From assembly GCF_018861905.1 (NCBI RefSeq), contig NZ_JAHLDU010000020.1:1-64000 (forward strand): 64,000 nt of DNA, written 5' to 3'. The notes below the pieces were generated by a model, which did no database searches, had not been told where the DNA came from, and saw only the letters and a program-made list of their open reading frames with translations. Below, piece by piece: positions 30,670-39,037 of this stretch. A program made the translations under genes and the position numbers. This DNA is from Clostridium sp. DSM 17811 (lineage in GTDB: Bacteria; Bacillota; Clostridia; Clostridiales; Clostridiaceae). The first letter of the stretch is position 1; each line of letters begins with the position of its first letter.

Positions 30670-31434
30670 ATGAATAAAAACGCAAACAATAAGGCATTAA
30701 ACTTTTTCAAGAAGGAGGGCTTCTACGTAATTTTATTTGTTTGTTTATGTATAGTAGCTACAGTGGCATCTATAACAGCAAATAATAAAAGTAAAATTGC
30801 AAGCAATCAGGAAGCAGTACAAAAGGAACAAGCTAATGCAGGTAATGTAACTGGAGGGAATCAAAAGGAATACGATGGTGCTCTTCAAGTGAAAAAAGAA
30901 AATATAGCGAAGACTAAAGAACTTAAACCAGTGCCTAACGTAAAAAGCGTAGCAGCTGCTGCAGTTTCTAGCTCAGTTAATGCTCAATTTGCAAATCCAG
31001 TGGCTAATGGGCTACTCGCAAGGGCATATTCAAAAGAAATTGATTCAGTAGTGTTCAAGACTGATGGAAGCTATAGAACAAATTTAGGAGTTGACATTCA
31101 AGCTAAAATGGGCGAGCCGGTGGTTGCGGTAATGGATGGAATAGTTAAAGAAGTTGGTACTGATGTTGCAGGTCAAAATGGAAATATGGTTGTAATAGAT
31201 CATCAAAATGGCCTTGTTACTAAATATACTAGCTTAAGTGAAAAAATATTAGTAAAAAAGGGCGATAAAGTAAATAAAAAACAGCAAATTGGTACAGTGG
31301 GAAACTCTAGTTTAAATTCATATAAAGAAGTATATGGTTCTCATTTGCATTTTGAAGTTTCGCAAAATAATACGAATATTGATCCTGCTAAATATATAAA
31401 ATATGATAAATACCAACCTGCAAAAACAAAATAA
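30670..31434 (+). CDS. spoIIQ: Stage II sporulation protein Q (LytM/M23-like, degenerate)
   Basis: Forespore membrane half of the SpoIIQ-SpoIIIAH channel. 254 residues from ATG 30670 behind GGAGGTG. One N-terminal membrane helix (about 15-35), a Lys and Gln-rich linker, then an M23 fold (about 110-245). The second zinc motif SHLHFE is intact, but the first is NLGVDI instead of HxGxD, and the catalytic His position of YxHLS reads YTSLS. It therefore resembles B. subtilis SpoIIQ, an inactive LytM used as a binding module. The order spoIID-spoIIQ-spoIIID supports the name. Confidence 0.88.
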   Translation: MNKNANNKALNFFKKEGFYVILFVCLCIVATVASITANNKSKIASNQEAVQKEQANAGNVTGGNQKEYDGALQVKKENIAKTKELKPVPNVKSVAAAAVSSSVNAQFANPVANGLLARAYSKEIDSVVFKTDGSYRTNLGVDIQAKMGEPVVAVMDGIVKEVGTDVAGQNGNMVVIDHQNGLVTKYTSLSEKILVKKGDKVNKKQQIGTVGNSSLNSYKEVYGSHLHFEVSQNNTNIDPAKYIKYDKYQPAKTK

Positions 31435-31443
31435 AAACCAATG

Positions 31444-31500
31444 TCCATCTCAATTAGTTGTTTTTCCGAAATATATGGTCAGATGACTAATTGGAATGGA
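31444..31500. repeat. 15-bp inverted repeat between spoIIQ and spoIIID
   Basis: 31444-31458 and 31486-31500 are inverted repeats with two mismatches around a 27-base loop. No T run follows, so it is not an obvious terminator. Confidence 0.4.
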
Positions 31501-31557
31501 ATTTAAAAGCAAGGTATTGCATATTTATTAATATAGAAGGGTTTAGGAGGTAACACT

Positions 31558-31812
31558 TTGAAAGACTATATTGAAGACAGAGTATTAGAAGTTGCTAAGT
31601 ATATTATTGAGTCGAAATCCACAATAAGAAGAACCGCCAAGGTGTTTGGAGTTAGCAAGAGTACTATCCACAAGGATATGACGGAGAGATTACCAACATT
31701 AAATCCTAAAATTGCTAGTCAGGCAAAAACAATTTTAGATTTAAATAAAGCTGAAAGACATATTAGAGGTGGAGATGCAACTAGGCTTAAATATAAGGCA
31801 ATTGAAGGATAA
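31558..31812 (+). CDS. spoIIID: Sporulation transcription regulator SpoIIID
   Basis: Mother-cell DNA-binding protein that adjusts the sigma-E regulon. 84 residues starting at TTG 31558 behind TTAGGAGGTAACAC. The helix-turn-helix is visible in TIRRTAKVFGVSKSTIHKDM (residues 22-41), with the conserved C-terminal HIRGGDATRLKYK basic tail that adds DNA contacts. Confidence 0.97.
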   Translation: MKDYIEDRVLEVAKYIIESKSTIRRTAKVFGVSKSTIHKDMTERLPTLNPKIASQAKTILDLNKAERHIRGGDATRLKYKAIEG

Positions 31813-31938
31813 AACATTTCAAACTAAAAACTATAAAAAATATTATTGGTAAAAAAGGATATTTTTATGGCTTTATGTAATAGAGTTTAGTATAATTTAT
31901 ATTATCTAATATACTAAAGAGCAGGAGTGAGTTTTGAG

Positions 31939-32973
31939 ATGTTTTTTTTAAAAATGGGCACAGACATGGGAATTGATTTAGGAACAGCAACAGTACTTGT
32001 ATATATCAAAGGAAAAGGCGTTATTTTAAAAGAACCTTCTGTTGTTGCCATAGATAGAAATAATAATAGGGTACTAGCAGTTGGAGAAGAAGCTAGGCAA
32101 ATGATAGGAAGAACGCCAGGAAATATTGTGGCAATACGTCCTATGAGGGACGGTGTTATTTCAGATTATGATATAACTGAAAAAATGTTAAAGCACTTTA
32201 TAAAGAAGGCTTGTGGTAAAAGAAGATTATCTGCCCCAAGGGTTGTGATTTGCGTCCCCTGTGAGTCAACTGAAGTGGAAAGAAGAGCGGTGGAAGATGC
32301 AGCTAGAAATGCAGGAGCTAAAAAAGTTCAACTTATAGAAGAACCTTTAGCGGCGGCGATAGGAGCTGGACTCGACATTAGTAAAGCAAGTGGTAATATG
32401 GTTATTGATATTGGTGGAGGGACTACTGATATTGCAGTTATTTCTTTAGGAGGCATGGTTGTACGTGAATCTATTAAAGTAGCTGGAGATAGGTTTGATG
32501 AAAATATCATAAAATATATTAGGAAAAAGCATAAGTTAATGATTGGAGAGAGAACTGCAGAGGATTTAAAAATCAACATAGGTTGCGCTTATAGACAAGA
32601 TGAAGAGGAAAGTATGGAGATAAGAGGAAGGGACTTAGTTACAGGTCTTCCGAAAAATCTGGCAGTAACATCTGAGGAAATGAGAGAAGCTTTAAAAGAG
32701 GCAGTATCGCAAATAGCGGGATGTGCACATTCAGTGTTAGAAAAAACACCACCTGAGTTATCGGCGGATATAGCTGATAAAGGTATAATTATGACTGGTG
32801 GAGGTTCATTGTTAAAGGGACTCGACAAATTAATACAAGAGGTTACTAAAGTTCCGGTATATTTGGCTGAGGATCCGATATCATGTGTAGCACTCGGAAC
32901 AGGTAAAGTATTGGATTATGTGGATAAGTTAGGTAATTCATTTGGTGGATATAACAATTATTTATCAAAGTAA
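31939..32973 (+). CDS. mbl: MreB-family cell-shape protein (Mbl-like)
   Basis: Actin-like filament protein guiding lateral wall synthesis. 344 residues from ATG 31939 (CAGGAGTGA upstream; the GTG at 31927 overlaps the ribosome binding site). Phosphate loops are MGIDLGTATVLVYIKGKG and NMVIDIGGGTTDIAVISLGG, and the adenosine motif is IIMTGGGSLLKGLD. It is placed immediately after spoIIID, as mbl is in B. subtilis; by sequence alone MreB and Mbl are not separable here. Confidence 0.9.
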   Translation: MFFLKMGTDMGIDLGTATVLVYIKGKGVILKEPSVVAIDRNNNRVLAVGEEARQMIGRTPGNIVAIRPMRDGVISDYDITEKMLKHFIKKACGKRRLSAPRVVICVPCESTEVERRAVEDAARNAGAKKVQLIEEPLAAAIGAGLDISKASGNMVIDIGGGTTDIAVISLGGMVVRESIKVAGDRFDENIIKYIRKKHKLMIGERTAEDLKINIGCAYRQDEEESMEIRGRDLVTGLPKNLAVTSEEMREALKEAVSQIAGCAHSVLEKTPPELSADIADKGIIMTGGGSLLKGLDKLIQEVTKVPVYLAEDPISCVALGTGKVLDYVDKLGNSFGGYNNYLSK

Positions 32974-32990
32974 ATTGTGTAAACAAGCTA

Positions 32991-33038
32991 TAAAAATAAG
33001 CAATACAATTATTAAAATAATTGTATTGCTTATTTTTA
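32991..33038. terminator. mbl/yyaC bidirectional terminator
   Basis: 21-bp perfect stem (32991-33011 with 33018-33038) with A5 and T5 tracts on the two sides, between convergent genes. Confidence 0.85.
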
Positions 33039-33087
33039 TATATTTTGAAAAAAATTAAGACATCATTAATTACTATAGATAAATTAA

Positions 33088-33651
33088 TTAGGGCATGTTA
33101 ATAGGAATTAAATTATCTTGATCAGTGCTAAGTGAATATAAATAATATGAATGTATAAGGGATCTACTTAAAACATTAGCAATTTCCATTACTAAACTAA
33201 GTCTTATGTTTCTATTAGTGAATAATTCACTATCATCACTTGAATCTACTATACCAACTAATGAGACGTTGCCTACTTTAGGAAGGTTCTTACCTACACC
33301 TTTACCGGGATGAATTGGATAATTCCTAGCTTGGATTTCACCGATATTTGCAATATCGCCAAGACATGCATCAACACCTATGATAGTACAGTTTGGATGT
33401 TTTGCGTTTATTTCAGATAACTTACTATCTATGTTTAAGGCATGAATCGGATTATCTATAGTGCCATAAACGGGCAATGGAAAGGAACTATTCTTTAAAA
33501 AGGTACCAACCAAGGGTCCAAGACAATCACCTATACATCTATCGGTACCTATGCAAACGACTAGAGTATTTTTGTCAATATAGTCTTTTAGAAAATTAGA
33601 AATTGTATAGTATGCTAAAGGATCTTTATAATGGGTTTTAGCTTTGCTCAA
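33088..33651 (-). CDS. yyaC: Spore protease YyaC family (DUF1256)
   Basis: 187 residues from TTG 33651, eight bases behind AAGGAGG. The fold resembles the spore germination protease GPR and hydrogenase maturation proteases, with VVCIGTDRCIGDCLGPLVG near residue 32 and the Asp/Glu-bearing IIGVDACLGD near 90. It is widespread in spore formers. The substrate is not known. Confidence 0.9.
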   Translation of the reverse strand: MSKAKTHYKDPLAYYTISNFLKDYIDKNTLVVCIGTDRCIGDCLGPLVGTFLKNSSFPLPVYGTIDNPIHALNIDSKLSEINAKHPNCTIIGVDACLGDIANIGEIQARNYPIHPGKGVGKNLPKVGNVSLVGIVDSSDDSELFTNRNIRLSLVMEIANVLSRSLIHSYYLYSLSTDQDNLIPINMP

Positions 33652-33814
33652 GAAATATACCTCCTTGCATTTCTGCCTTTGAAAAACAATTCTTATTTAT
33701 TTTCCTATGAATCATTTATATGAATAAACTCCGAGCATTATTATGATAAAGAATAAAAAAATCATTAATTGGCAAATAATCTATATATATATAATTATTT
33801 GGGGTGATATTGTT

Positions 33815-34414
33815 ATGAAAAGAATTAATTCATTATTCATTATTATATTCTCTACTTTAATAAGTGTGATTAGCATGTGTTCATATCATTACTATGTTAA
33901 TAATTTGCATAAACCTAAGGTGGTTGAGTATACAAAACATTCTAATTCAAGAACAGCTAATAATGATGGGGTTAAAGTACTGATAAAGGATGATATGCAG
34001 GATAAAAAAATGAGTAGTAATTATAAAAACGCAGAAGAAAAGGTGAGTGGTAGTAGTTCAAATGTAATTTCATCAGATCTAGATACTAAAAAAAATGAGG
34101 AGGAGAAGGATAGTCTAGAAAATTATTATAATTATATAGAAAAAAATGAAAAAGCAGTATTTAAAGTATCCGCATCAAAAATAGAAGAAAATTTAACTGC
34201 TTCTGACAAAATCAAGCTATTATATGTAAGCATGAAGTTAGATAAAGAGGAGTATAAGAAAGTGCAGGAATATCTATATGCTAAAGATGCTGAGGGGGGT
34301 GTTCTTAAAGCGCTTAAATTATTGAAAAAGGATTTATCAGAAAAAGAATATGACAAAGTTCGGAAAGTAGCTGGAAGGTTTATAGATATGAACTTGGCAG
34401 AAGAACTGAATTAA
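33815..34414 (+). CDS. Hypothetical membrane-anchored protein
   Basis: 199 residues from ATG 33815 behind GGGGTGAT; the earlier ATG at 33743 precedes that site. One N-terminal membrane helix (about 7-27), a Ser, Lys and Asp-rich linker, then a helical C-terminal domain (about 110-199) with two repeated-looking segments, EEYKKVQEYLYAKDAEGG and KEYDKVRKVAGRFIDM. Located outside the membrane by prediction. No family recognised. It is divergent from yyaC and stands alone before the tRNA cluster. Confidence 0.65.
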   Translation: MKRINSLFIIIFSTLISVISMCSYHYYVNNLHKPKVVEYTKHSNSRTANNDGVKVLIKDDMQDKKMSSNYKNAEEKVSGSSSNVISSDLDTKKNEEEKDSLENYYNYIEKNEKAVFKVSASKIEENLTASDKIKLLYVSMKLDKEEYKKVQEYLYAKDAEGGVLKALKLLKKDLSEKEYDKVRKVAGRFIDMNLAEELN

Positions 34415-34543
34415 CTATATTTAAGCGAGTTATATGAAAAAAACTTTTAAAAAATAAAAAGTTGTATTAGCGTTTAATACTGAGTAAATATGAGAATGAT
34501 ATAGTAATATAGAGAAGAAGTTGTTTATTTAAGGAAAATAAAT

Positions 34544-34572
34544 TTGTATTTTATTATTTTAAGTTGTATAAT
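34544..34572 (+). promoter_or_regulatory. tRNA cluster promoter
   Basis: TTGTAT (34544-34549) and TATAAT (34567-34572) with a 17-base spacer, 40 bases before the first tRNA. Confidence 0.75.
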
Positions 34573-34611
34573 AATCCTTGTCGACATGGCAAAACGATAT
34601 ATTAATAATAT

Positions 34612-34686
34612 GCTAGCATGGCTCAACGGTAGAGCAGCTGACTTGTAATCAGCAGGTTGTAGGTTCAATTCCTATTGCTAGCTCCA
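34612..34686 (+). tRNA. tRNA-Thr (anticodon TGT), copy 1
   Basis: Full cloverleaf with acceptor GCTAGCA paired to TGCTAGC, TGT in the anticodon loop, the T-arm GGTTCAATTCC and encoded CCA. Confidence 0.97.
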
Positions 34687-34691
34687 CATAT

Positions 34692-34776
34692 GGAGGAGTT
34701 CCCGAGTGGCCAAAGGGGGCAGACTGTAAATCTGTTACGTAATGTTTCGATGGTTCGAATCCATCCTCCTCCACCA
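34692..34776 (+). tRNA. tRNA-Tyr (anticodon GTA), copy 1
   Basis: 85 bases with a long variable arm as in bacterial tRNA-Tyr. Acceptor GGAGGAG pairs with CTCCTCC; anticodon GTA lies in ACTGTAAAT; CCA is encoded. Confidence 0.97.
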
Positions 34777-34798
34777 TTTATTGTGTTTATTTAATTCT

Positions 34799-34874
34799 GG
34801 GAGCATAGCTCAGCTGGGAGAGCATCTGCCTTACAAGCAGAGGGTCACAGGTTCGAACCCTGTTGTTCCCACCA
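34799..34874 (+). tRNA. tRNA-Val (anticodon TAC)
   Basis: 76 bases, acceptor GGGAGCA paired with TGTTCCC, anticodon TAC in CCTTACAAG, CCA encoded. Confidence 0.97.
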
Positions 34875-34904
34875 TAACAATTTTTTATAATCAAATAAGT
34901 ATAT

Positions 34905-34979
34905 GCTAGCATGGCTCAACGGTAGAGCAGCTGACTTGTAATCAGCAGGTTGTAGGTTCAATTCCTATTGCTAGCTCCA
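34905..34979 (+). tRNA. tRNA-Thr (anticodon TGT), copy 2
   Basis: Identical in sequence to copy 1 at 34612-34686; part of a duplicated Thr-Tyr pair. Confidence 0.97.
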
Positions 34980-34984
34980 CGTAT

Positions 34985-35069
34985 GGAGGAGTTCCCGAGT
35001 GGCCAAAGGGGGCAGACTGTAAATCTGTTACGTAATGTTTCGATGGTTCGAATCCATCCTCCTCCACCA
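34985..35069 (+). tRNA. tRNA-Tyr (anticodon GTA), copy 2
   Basis: Identical to copy 1 at 34692-34776, with the same five-base gap from the Thr gene except for one base. Confidence 0.97.
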
Positions 35070-35095
35070 AAAGACATCAATAGATGTCTTTTTTT
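35069..35095 (+). terminator. tRNA cluster terminator
   Basis: AAGACATC (35071-35078) pairs with GATGTCTT (35083-35090), followed by T residues. Confidence 0.85.
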
Positions 35096-35126
35096 ACTTA
35101 TTTAATTTAAAAATGATTAAGCTATA

Positions 35127-35158
35127 TTGACACTGCTGATTGCATGTGGTAGTATAAT
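35127..35158 (+). promoter_or_regulatory. metK promoter
   Basis: TTGACA (35127-35132) and TATAAT (35153-35158); the spacing of 20 is long, but the -10 is perfect and lies about 20 bases before the riboswitch. Confidence 0.6.
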
Positions 35159-35177
35159 GAAAACTTAATATTGATAA

Positions 35178-35327
35178 CTCTTATCAAGAGAGGTGGAGGG
35201 AAAAAGGCCCTATGAAACCCGGCAACCGGTGCTATGCACCATGGTGCCAATTCCTGCAGTTATAATCTGCAAGATAAGGGAGATGGATAAAACACCTCTT
35301 CTTATTTTTGGAAGGGGTTTTATTTTT
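35178..35327 (+). promoter_or_regulatory. SAM-I (S-box) riboswitch and terminator
   Basis: P1 is CTTATC (35180-35185) with GATAAG (35273-35278). The core AGAGAGGTGGAGGG, the CCGGCAACC segment and the GGTGCCAATTCCTGC stretch are textbook S-box. The expression platform is a terminator, 35289-35301 paired with 35310-35321, followed by T residues. Binding of SAM should stop transcription of metK, the SAM synthetase gene. Confidence 0.97.
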
Positions 35328-35365
35328 ATAAAAATTATTATTTAGCATTAGAAAGGAGAATTAAT

Positions 35366-36541
35366 ATGAAAAGATTATTCACATCAGAATCAGTTACAGA
35401 AGGACATCCAGATAAAATTTGTGACCAAATTTCAGATGCTGTACTTGATGCTATATTAGAACAAGATCCTTACGCTAGAGTTGCTTGTGAAACTGCAGTT
35501 ACTACTGGAATGGTATTGGTTATGGGAGAGATAACAACTAATTGTTATGTAGATGTTCCTAAAGTTGTTAGAAATACTATTGAAGGTATAGGATATACTA
35601 GAGCGAAATATGGTTTCGATGCTAGTACATGCGCAGTAATTACATCTATTAATGAACAATCATCAGATATAGCTATGGGTGTTGATGAAGATTTAGAGTC
35701 TAAGGAAGGTCGTACATCGAAAGTTGATTCAATAGGCGCTGGAGATCAAGGTATGATGTTTGGGTTTGCCACTAATGAGACACCAGAGTATATGCCTCTT
35801 CCAATTTCTATGGCACATAGATTAGCAAGAAGATTAAGTGAAGTAAGGAAAGATGGTACATTAAAATACTTGAGACCAGATGGAAAAACTCAGGTTACTG
35901 TAGAGTATGAAGACAATAGACCAGTAAGAATAGATACTATTGTTATTTCAACTCAACATGGAAAAGAAGCAACTCATGATCAAATTCAAAAAGATTTAAT
36001 AGAAAACGTAATAAAACCAATAGTTCCAAGTGAATTATTAGATGAAAATACGAAATATTATATAAATCCTACAGGTAGATTTGTAATCGGAGGACCTCAA
36101 GGTGATTCTGGTTTAACAGGAAGAAAAATAATAGTTGATACTTATGGAGGATCTGGTAGACATGGCGGTGGATGTTTCTCAGGAAAAGATCCAACGAAAG
36201 TTGATAGATCAGCTGCATATGCTGCAAGATGGGTTGCTAAAAACTTAGTAGCTGCAGGGGTTTCAGATAAATTAGAAATTCAGTTAGCTTATGCTATAGG
36301 TGTAGCCAAGCCAGTATCTATAGAAGCAGAAACTTTTGGAACAGGAAAAATTTCTGACGATAAAATAGTTGCAATAATTGAAAAAGTATTTGATTTAAGA
36401 CCAGCTGTTATTATAAGAGAATTAGATCTTAGAAAACCTATTTATAAACAAGTAGCAGCTTATGGACATTTTGGAAGAAATGATCTGGATTTAAGTTGGG
36501 AAAAATTAAATAAGGTTGATGAAATAAAAAAATATTTATAA
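35366..36541 (+). CDS. metK: S-adenosylmethionine synthase
   Basis: Makes SAM from methionine and ATP. 391 residues with the opening [19 protein letters not shown] (His near 16), [15 protein letters not shown] near residue 118 and the phosphate loop [25 protein letters not shown] near 258. ATG follows GAAAGGAG. Its product is the ligand of its own upstream riboswitch. Confidence 0.99.
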   Translation: MKRLFTSESVTEGHPDKICDQISDAVLDAILEQDPYARVACETAVTTGMVLVMGEITTNCYVDVPKVVRNTIEGIGYTRAKYGFDASTCAVITSINEQSSDIAMGVDEDLESKEGRTSKVDSIGAGDQGMMFGFATNETPEYMPLPISMAHRLARRLSEVRKDGTLKYLRPDGKTQVTVEYEDNRPVRIDTIVISTQHGKEATHDQIQKDLIENVIKPIVPSELLDENTKYYINPTGRFVIGGPQGDSGLTGRKIIVDTYGGSGRHGGGCFSGKDPTKVDRSAAYAARWVAKNLVAAGVSDKLEIQLAYAIGVAKPVSIEAETFGTGKISDDKIVAIIEKVFDLRPAVIIRELDLRKPIYKQVAAYGHFGRNDLDLSWEKLNKVDEIKKYL

Positions 36542-36544
36542 TAT

Positions 36545-36597
36545 AAGTAAAAAAGGATGACAATTAATAATTGTTATCCTTTTTTACTTATATAATC
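36545..36597 (+). terminator. metK terminator
   Basis: Long stem: AAGTAAAAAAGGAT near 36545-36558 with ATCCTTTTTTACTT near 36577-36590, closed by GACAATT/AATTGTT. Confidence 0.8.
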
Positions 36598-36765
36598 ATT
36601 AATTTCAAAGTAAGATAATTATAAAACCATATTTATTATACAATTTATGGATTATTAATTAGAATTTTGATAAAACTTAAGATAGAGGTATACTATTGAT
36701 AAAAGTTGTATAACACATATGATATAATAATATTATTATATAAATTTATAAATAGGGGAGATTTT

Positions 36766-38991
36766 ATGTCAGAAATACAAGGAACAATCGAAGATATAGT
36801 ATTTCATAATGAAGACAATGGATATATAATTGCTCATTTAAATGATAATAAAAAACAAATAACCGTGGTTGGAGTTGTGCCATATATAAGTGAAGGTCAG
36901 AATCTGAAGTTAATTGGAGAGTGGGTTAATCATCCTCAATTTGGTAAACAATTTAAGATAATTCAGTGTGAGGAAATTATACCTAGTTCACTTATGGGTA
37001 TAGAAAAATATTTATCTTCAGGAGTTATCCAGGGAATTGGACCTGTAACTGCTAAAAAAATTGTACAGCGCTTTGGCGAAGAGACTATGAATATATTAGA
37101 TAATGAAATAGAAAAATTAAAAGAAATTGATGGTATAGGACAAAAAAAAATTCAATTAATATTTGAATCTTACGCAAAGCAACGAGAAGTGAAAAATATT
37201 ATGATATTTCTTCAAACATATGGAGTAACACCTAGCCAATGTGTGAAAATATATAAAAAGTATGGGGCAGAATCGATAAAAGTAGTTCAAGATAACCCTT
37301 ATGTATTAACTGAAACTATTTCTGGTGTAGGATTTAAAATTGCAGATAAGATAGCGCGAAGTTTAGGGATTGACAAAGAATCACCTTTTAGAATACAAAG
37401 TGGGATTAATTATGTGGTTAATGAATTTTGTGCTATGGGAAACACATATATGCCTCTTTTAAAATTGTATAAGCAATCTAAAAACATTCTTGGGGTTACT
37501 GATGAAGAAATCGAGAAAAATATTTATGATAATGTATTGAACGGGAAATTGAAAATTGAGAATATAGATGAAGAAGACTGCGTTTTTACTATGCCTTTTT
37601 ATTATTGTGAATTAAGCATAACTAAAAAAATTATAACCTTATCTATAGAAGAGTATGAAGAATTAGAAATAGATATAGAAGAAAAAATTAATGATTTTGA
37701 GAACGAAAAAAACATACAATTTGCGACTTCTCAAAGGAGTGCAATTTGCGGGGCTATGGAAAATAGTATTGAAATTATAACAGGAGGGCCAGGTACAGGT
37801 AAAACAACTATAATCAATTGCATTATAGAAATGTTTGAAAAAGCAGGACTTAAAGTGTATATGGCTGCACCTACAGGACGCGCTGCGAAAAGAATGACTG
37901 AAGCTACTGGACGCGAAGCGAAAACAATACATAGACTGCTAGAGCTTGGGATAGGCGGAGATGACAGTTCACAGTTTACTAAAAGCGAGGAATCTCCACT
38001 TGATTGTGATGTATTAATTGTTGATGAAGCATCTATGATAGACATAATGCTTATGAATAGTTTGTTAAATGCGATTACAATAGGGACTAGACTTATAATA
38101 GTTGGTGACGTTGACCAGTTGCCATCAGTGGGACCGGGTAATGTTTTGAGAGACCTTATTGATAGCAAAAGTGTTAAGGTGGTTAAACTTAAAGAGATTT
38201 TTAGGCAAGCACAGGAAAGCATGATTATTGTAAATGCCCATAAAATTAATAATGGTGAAATGCCTATTCTAAATAAAAAGGGTAAAGATTTTTATTTTAT
38301 TGAAAACAATGAACCGGAGAAAATTTTAAATAACATAATAGCCTTAATAAATACAAGACTACCTAATTTCAACAAAGAATGGGATAAAATGAAGAACATT
38401 CAAATATTATCACCCATGAGGAAAGGTATACTGGGCATAGAAAATTTAAATATCGAGCTTCAGAAAATATTAAATCCTAAAATTAAAGGTAAAAAAGAAA
38501 AAGAATTTAGAAACACTATATTTAGGGTTGGGGACAAGGTTATGCAAATAAAAAACAATTACTCCATGAAGTGGCATAAAATGAATGCAAAAGCAGAAGA
38601 TGGCACTGGGATATTTAATGGGGATGTAGGTTATGTAGAAGATATTAATGAGGATAACGAGAATGTTGTTGTCATTTTCGATGATGATAAGCGTGTAGAA
38701 TATGAGGGCGTAAATTTAGATGAACTAATGCTTGCTTATGCTATAACAATACATAAGAGTCAAGGAAGTGAGTTTGAAGTTGTAATTATGCCTATGTTCA
38801 TGGGACCACCACTTTTAATGAATAGAAATTTACTTTATACAGGTATAACTAGAGCTAAAAATATGGTTGTTTTAGTGGGAGAGAGAAAAGCTATTAGTTT
38901 CATGAAAGATAATAACAGAAGTTTCGAGAGATATTCCGCACTGGGCTTTAGAATAAAACAAATAGTAGATGCAAATTTGAGTCTAGATTAA
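36766..38991 (+). CDS. recD2: RecD2-type DNA helicase
   Basis: SF1B 5'-3' helicase of the RecBC-independent RecD2 group. 741 residues from ATG 36766 behind AGGGGAG; the ATG at 36706 lacks a ribosome binding site. N-terminal OB-like domain (GTIEDIVFHNEDNGY), a helix-hairpin-helix region (GVIQGIGPVTAKKIV, LKEIDGIGQKKI), then the motor with Walker A GGPGTGKTTI, Walker B IVDEASMID, VGDVDQLPSVGPG, motif IV/V HKSQGSEF and the final LLYTGITRAK. Likely involved in replication-fork or repair work. Confidence 0.95.
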   Translation: MSEIQGTIEDIVFHNEDNGYIIAHLNDNKKQITVVGVVPYISEGQNLKLIGEWVNHPQFGKQFKIIQCEEIIPSSLMGIEKYLSSGVIQGIGPVTAKKIVQRFGEETMNILDNEIEKLKEIDGIGQKKIQLIFESYAKQREVKNIMIFLQTYGVTPSQCVKIYKKYGAESIKVVQDNPYVLTETISGVGFKIADKIARSLGIDKESPFRIQSGINYVVNEFCAMGNTYMPLLKLYKQSKNILGVTDEEIEKNIYDNVLNGKLKIENIDEEDCVFTMPFYYCELSITKKIITLSIEEYEELEIDIEEKINDFENEKNIQFATSQRSAICGAMENSIEIITGGPGTGKTTIINCIIEMFEKAGLKVYMAAPTGRAAKRMTEATGREAKTIHRLLELGIGGDDSSQFTKSEESPLDCDVLIVDEASMIDIMLMNSLLNAITIGTRLIIVGDVDQLPSVGPGNVLRDLIDSKSVKVVKLKEIFRQAQESMIIVNAHKINNGEMPILNKKGKDFYFIENNEPEKILNNIIALINTRLPNFNKEWDKMKNIQILSPMRKGILGIENLNIELQKILNPKIKGKKEKEFRNTIFRVGDKVMQIKNNYSMKWHKMNAKAEDGTGIFNGDVGYVEDINEDNENVVVIFDDDKRVEYEGVNLDELMLAYAITIHKSQGSEFEVVIMPMFMGPPLLMNRNLLYTGITRAKNMVVLVGERKAISFMKDNNRSFERYSALGFRIKQIVDANLSLD

Positions 38992-39037
38992 TATTACGAC
39001 ACCGCAGGTGATTATTTTATTATAAAGGAGATTTTAC

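Noticed and set aside
37731-38222. 163-codon frame on the minus strand inside recD2
   Set aside because: Antisense shadow of a strongly conserved gene, with no ribosome binding site or recognisable protein.
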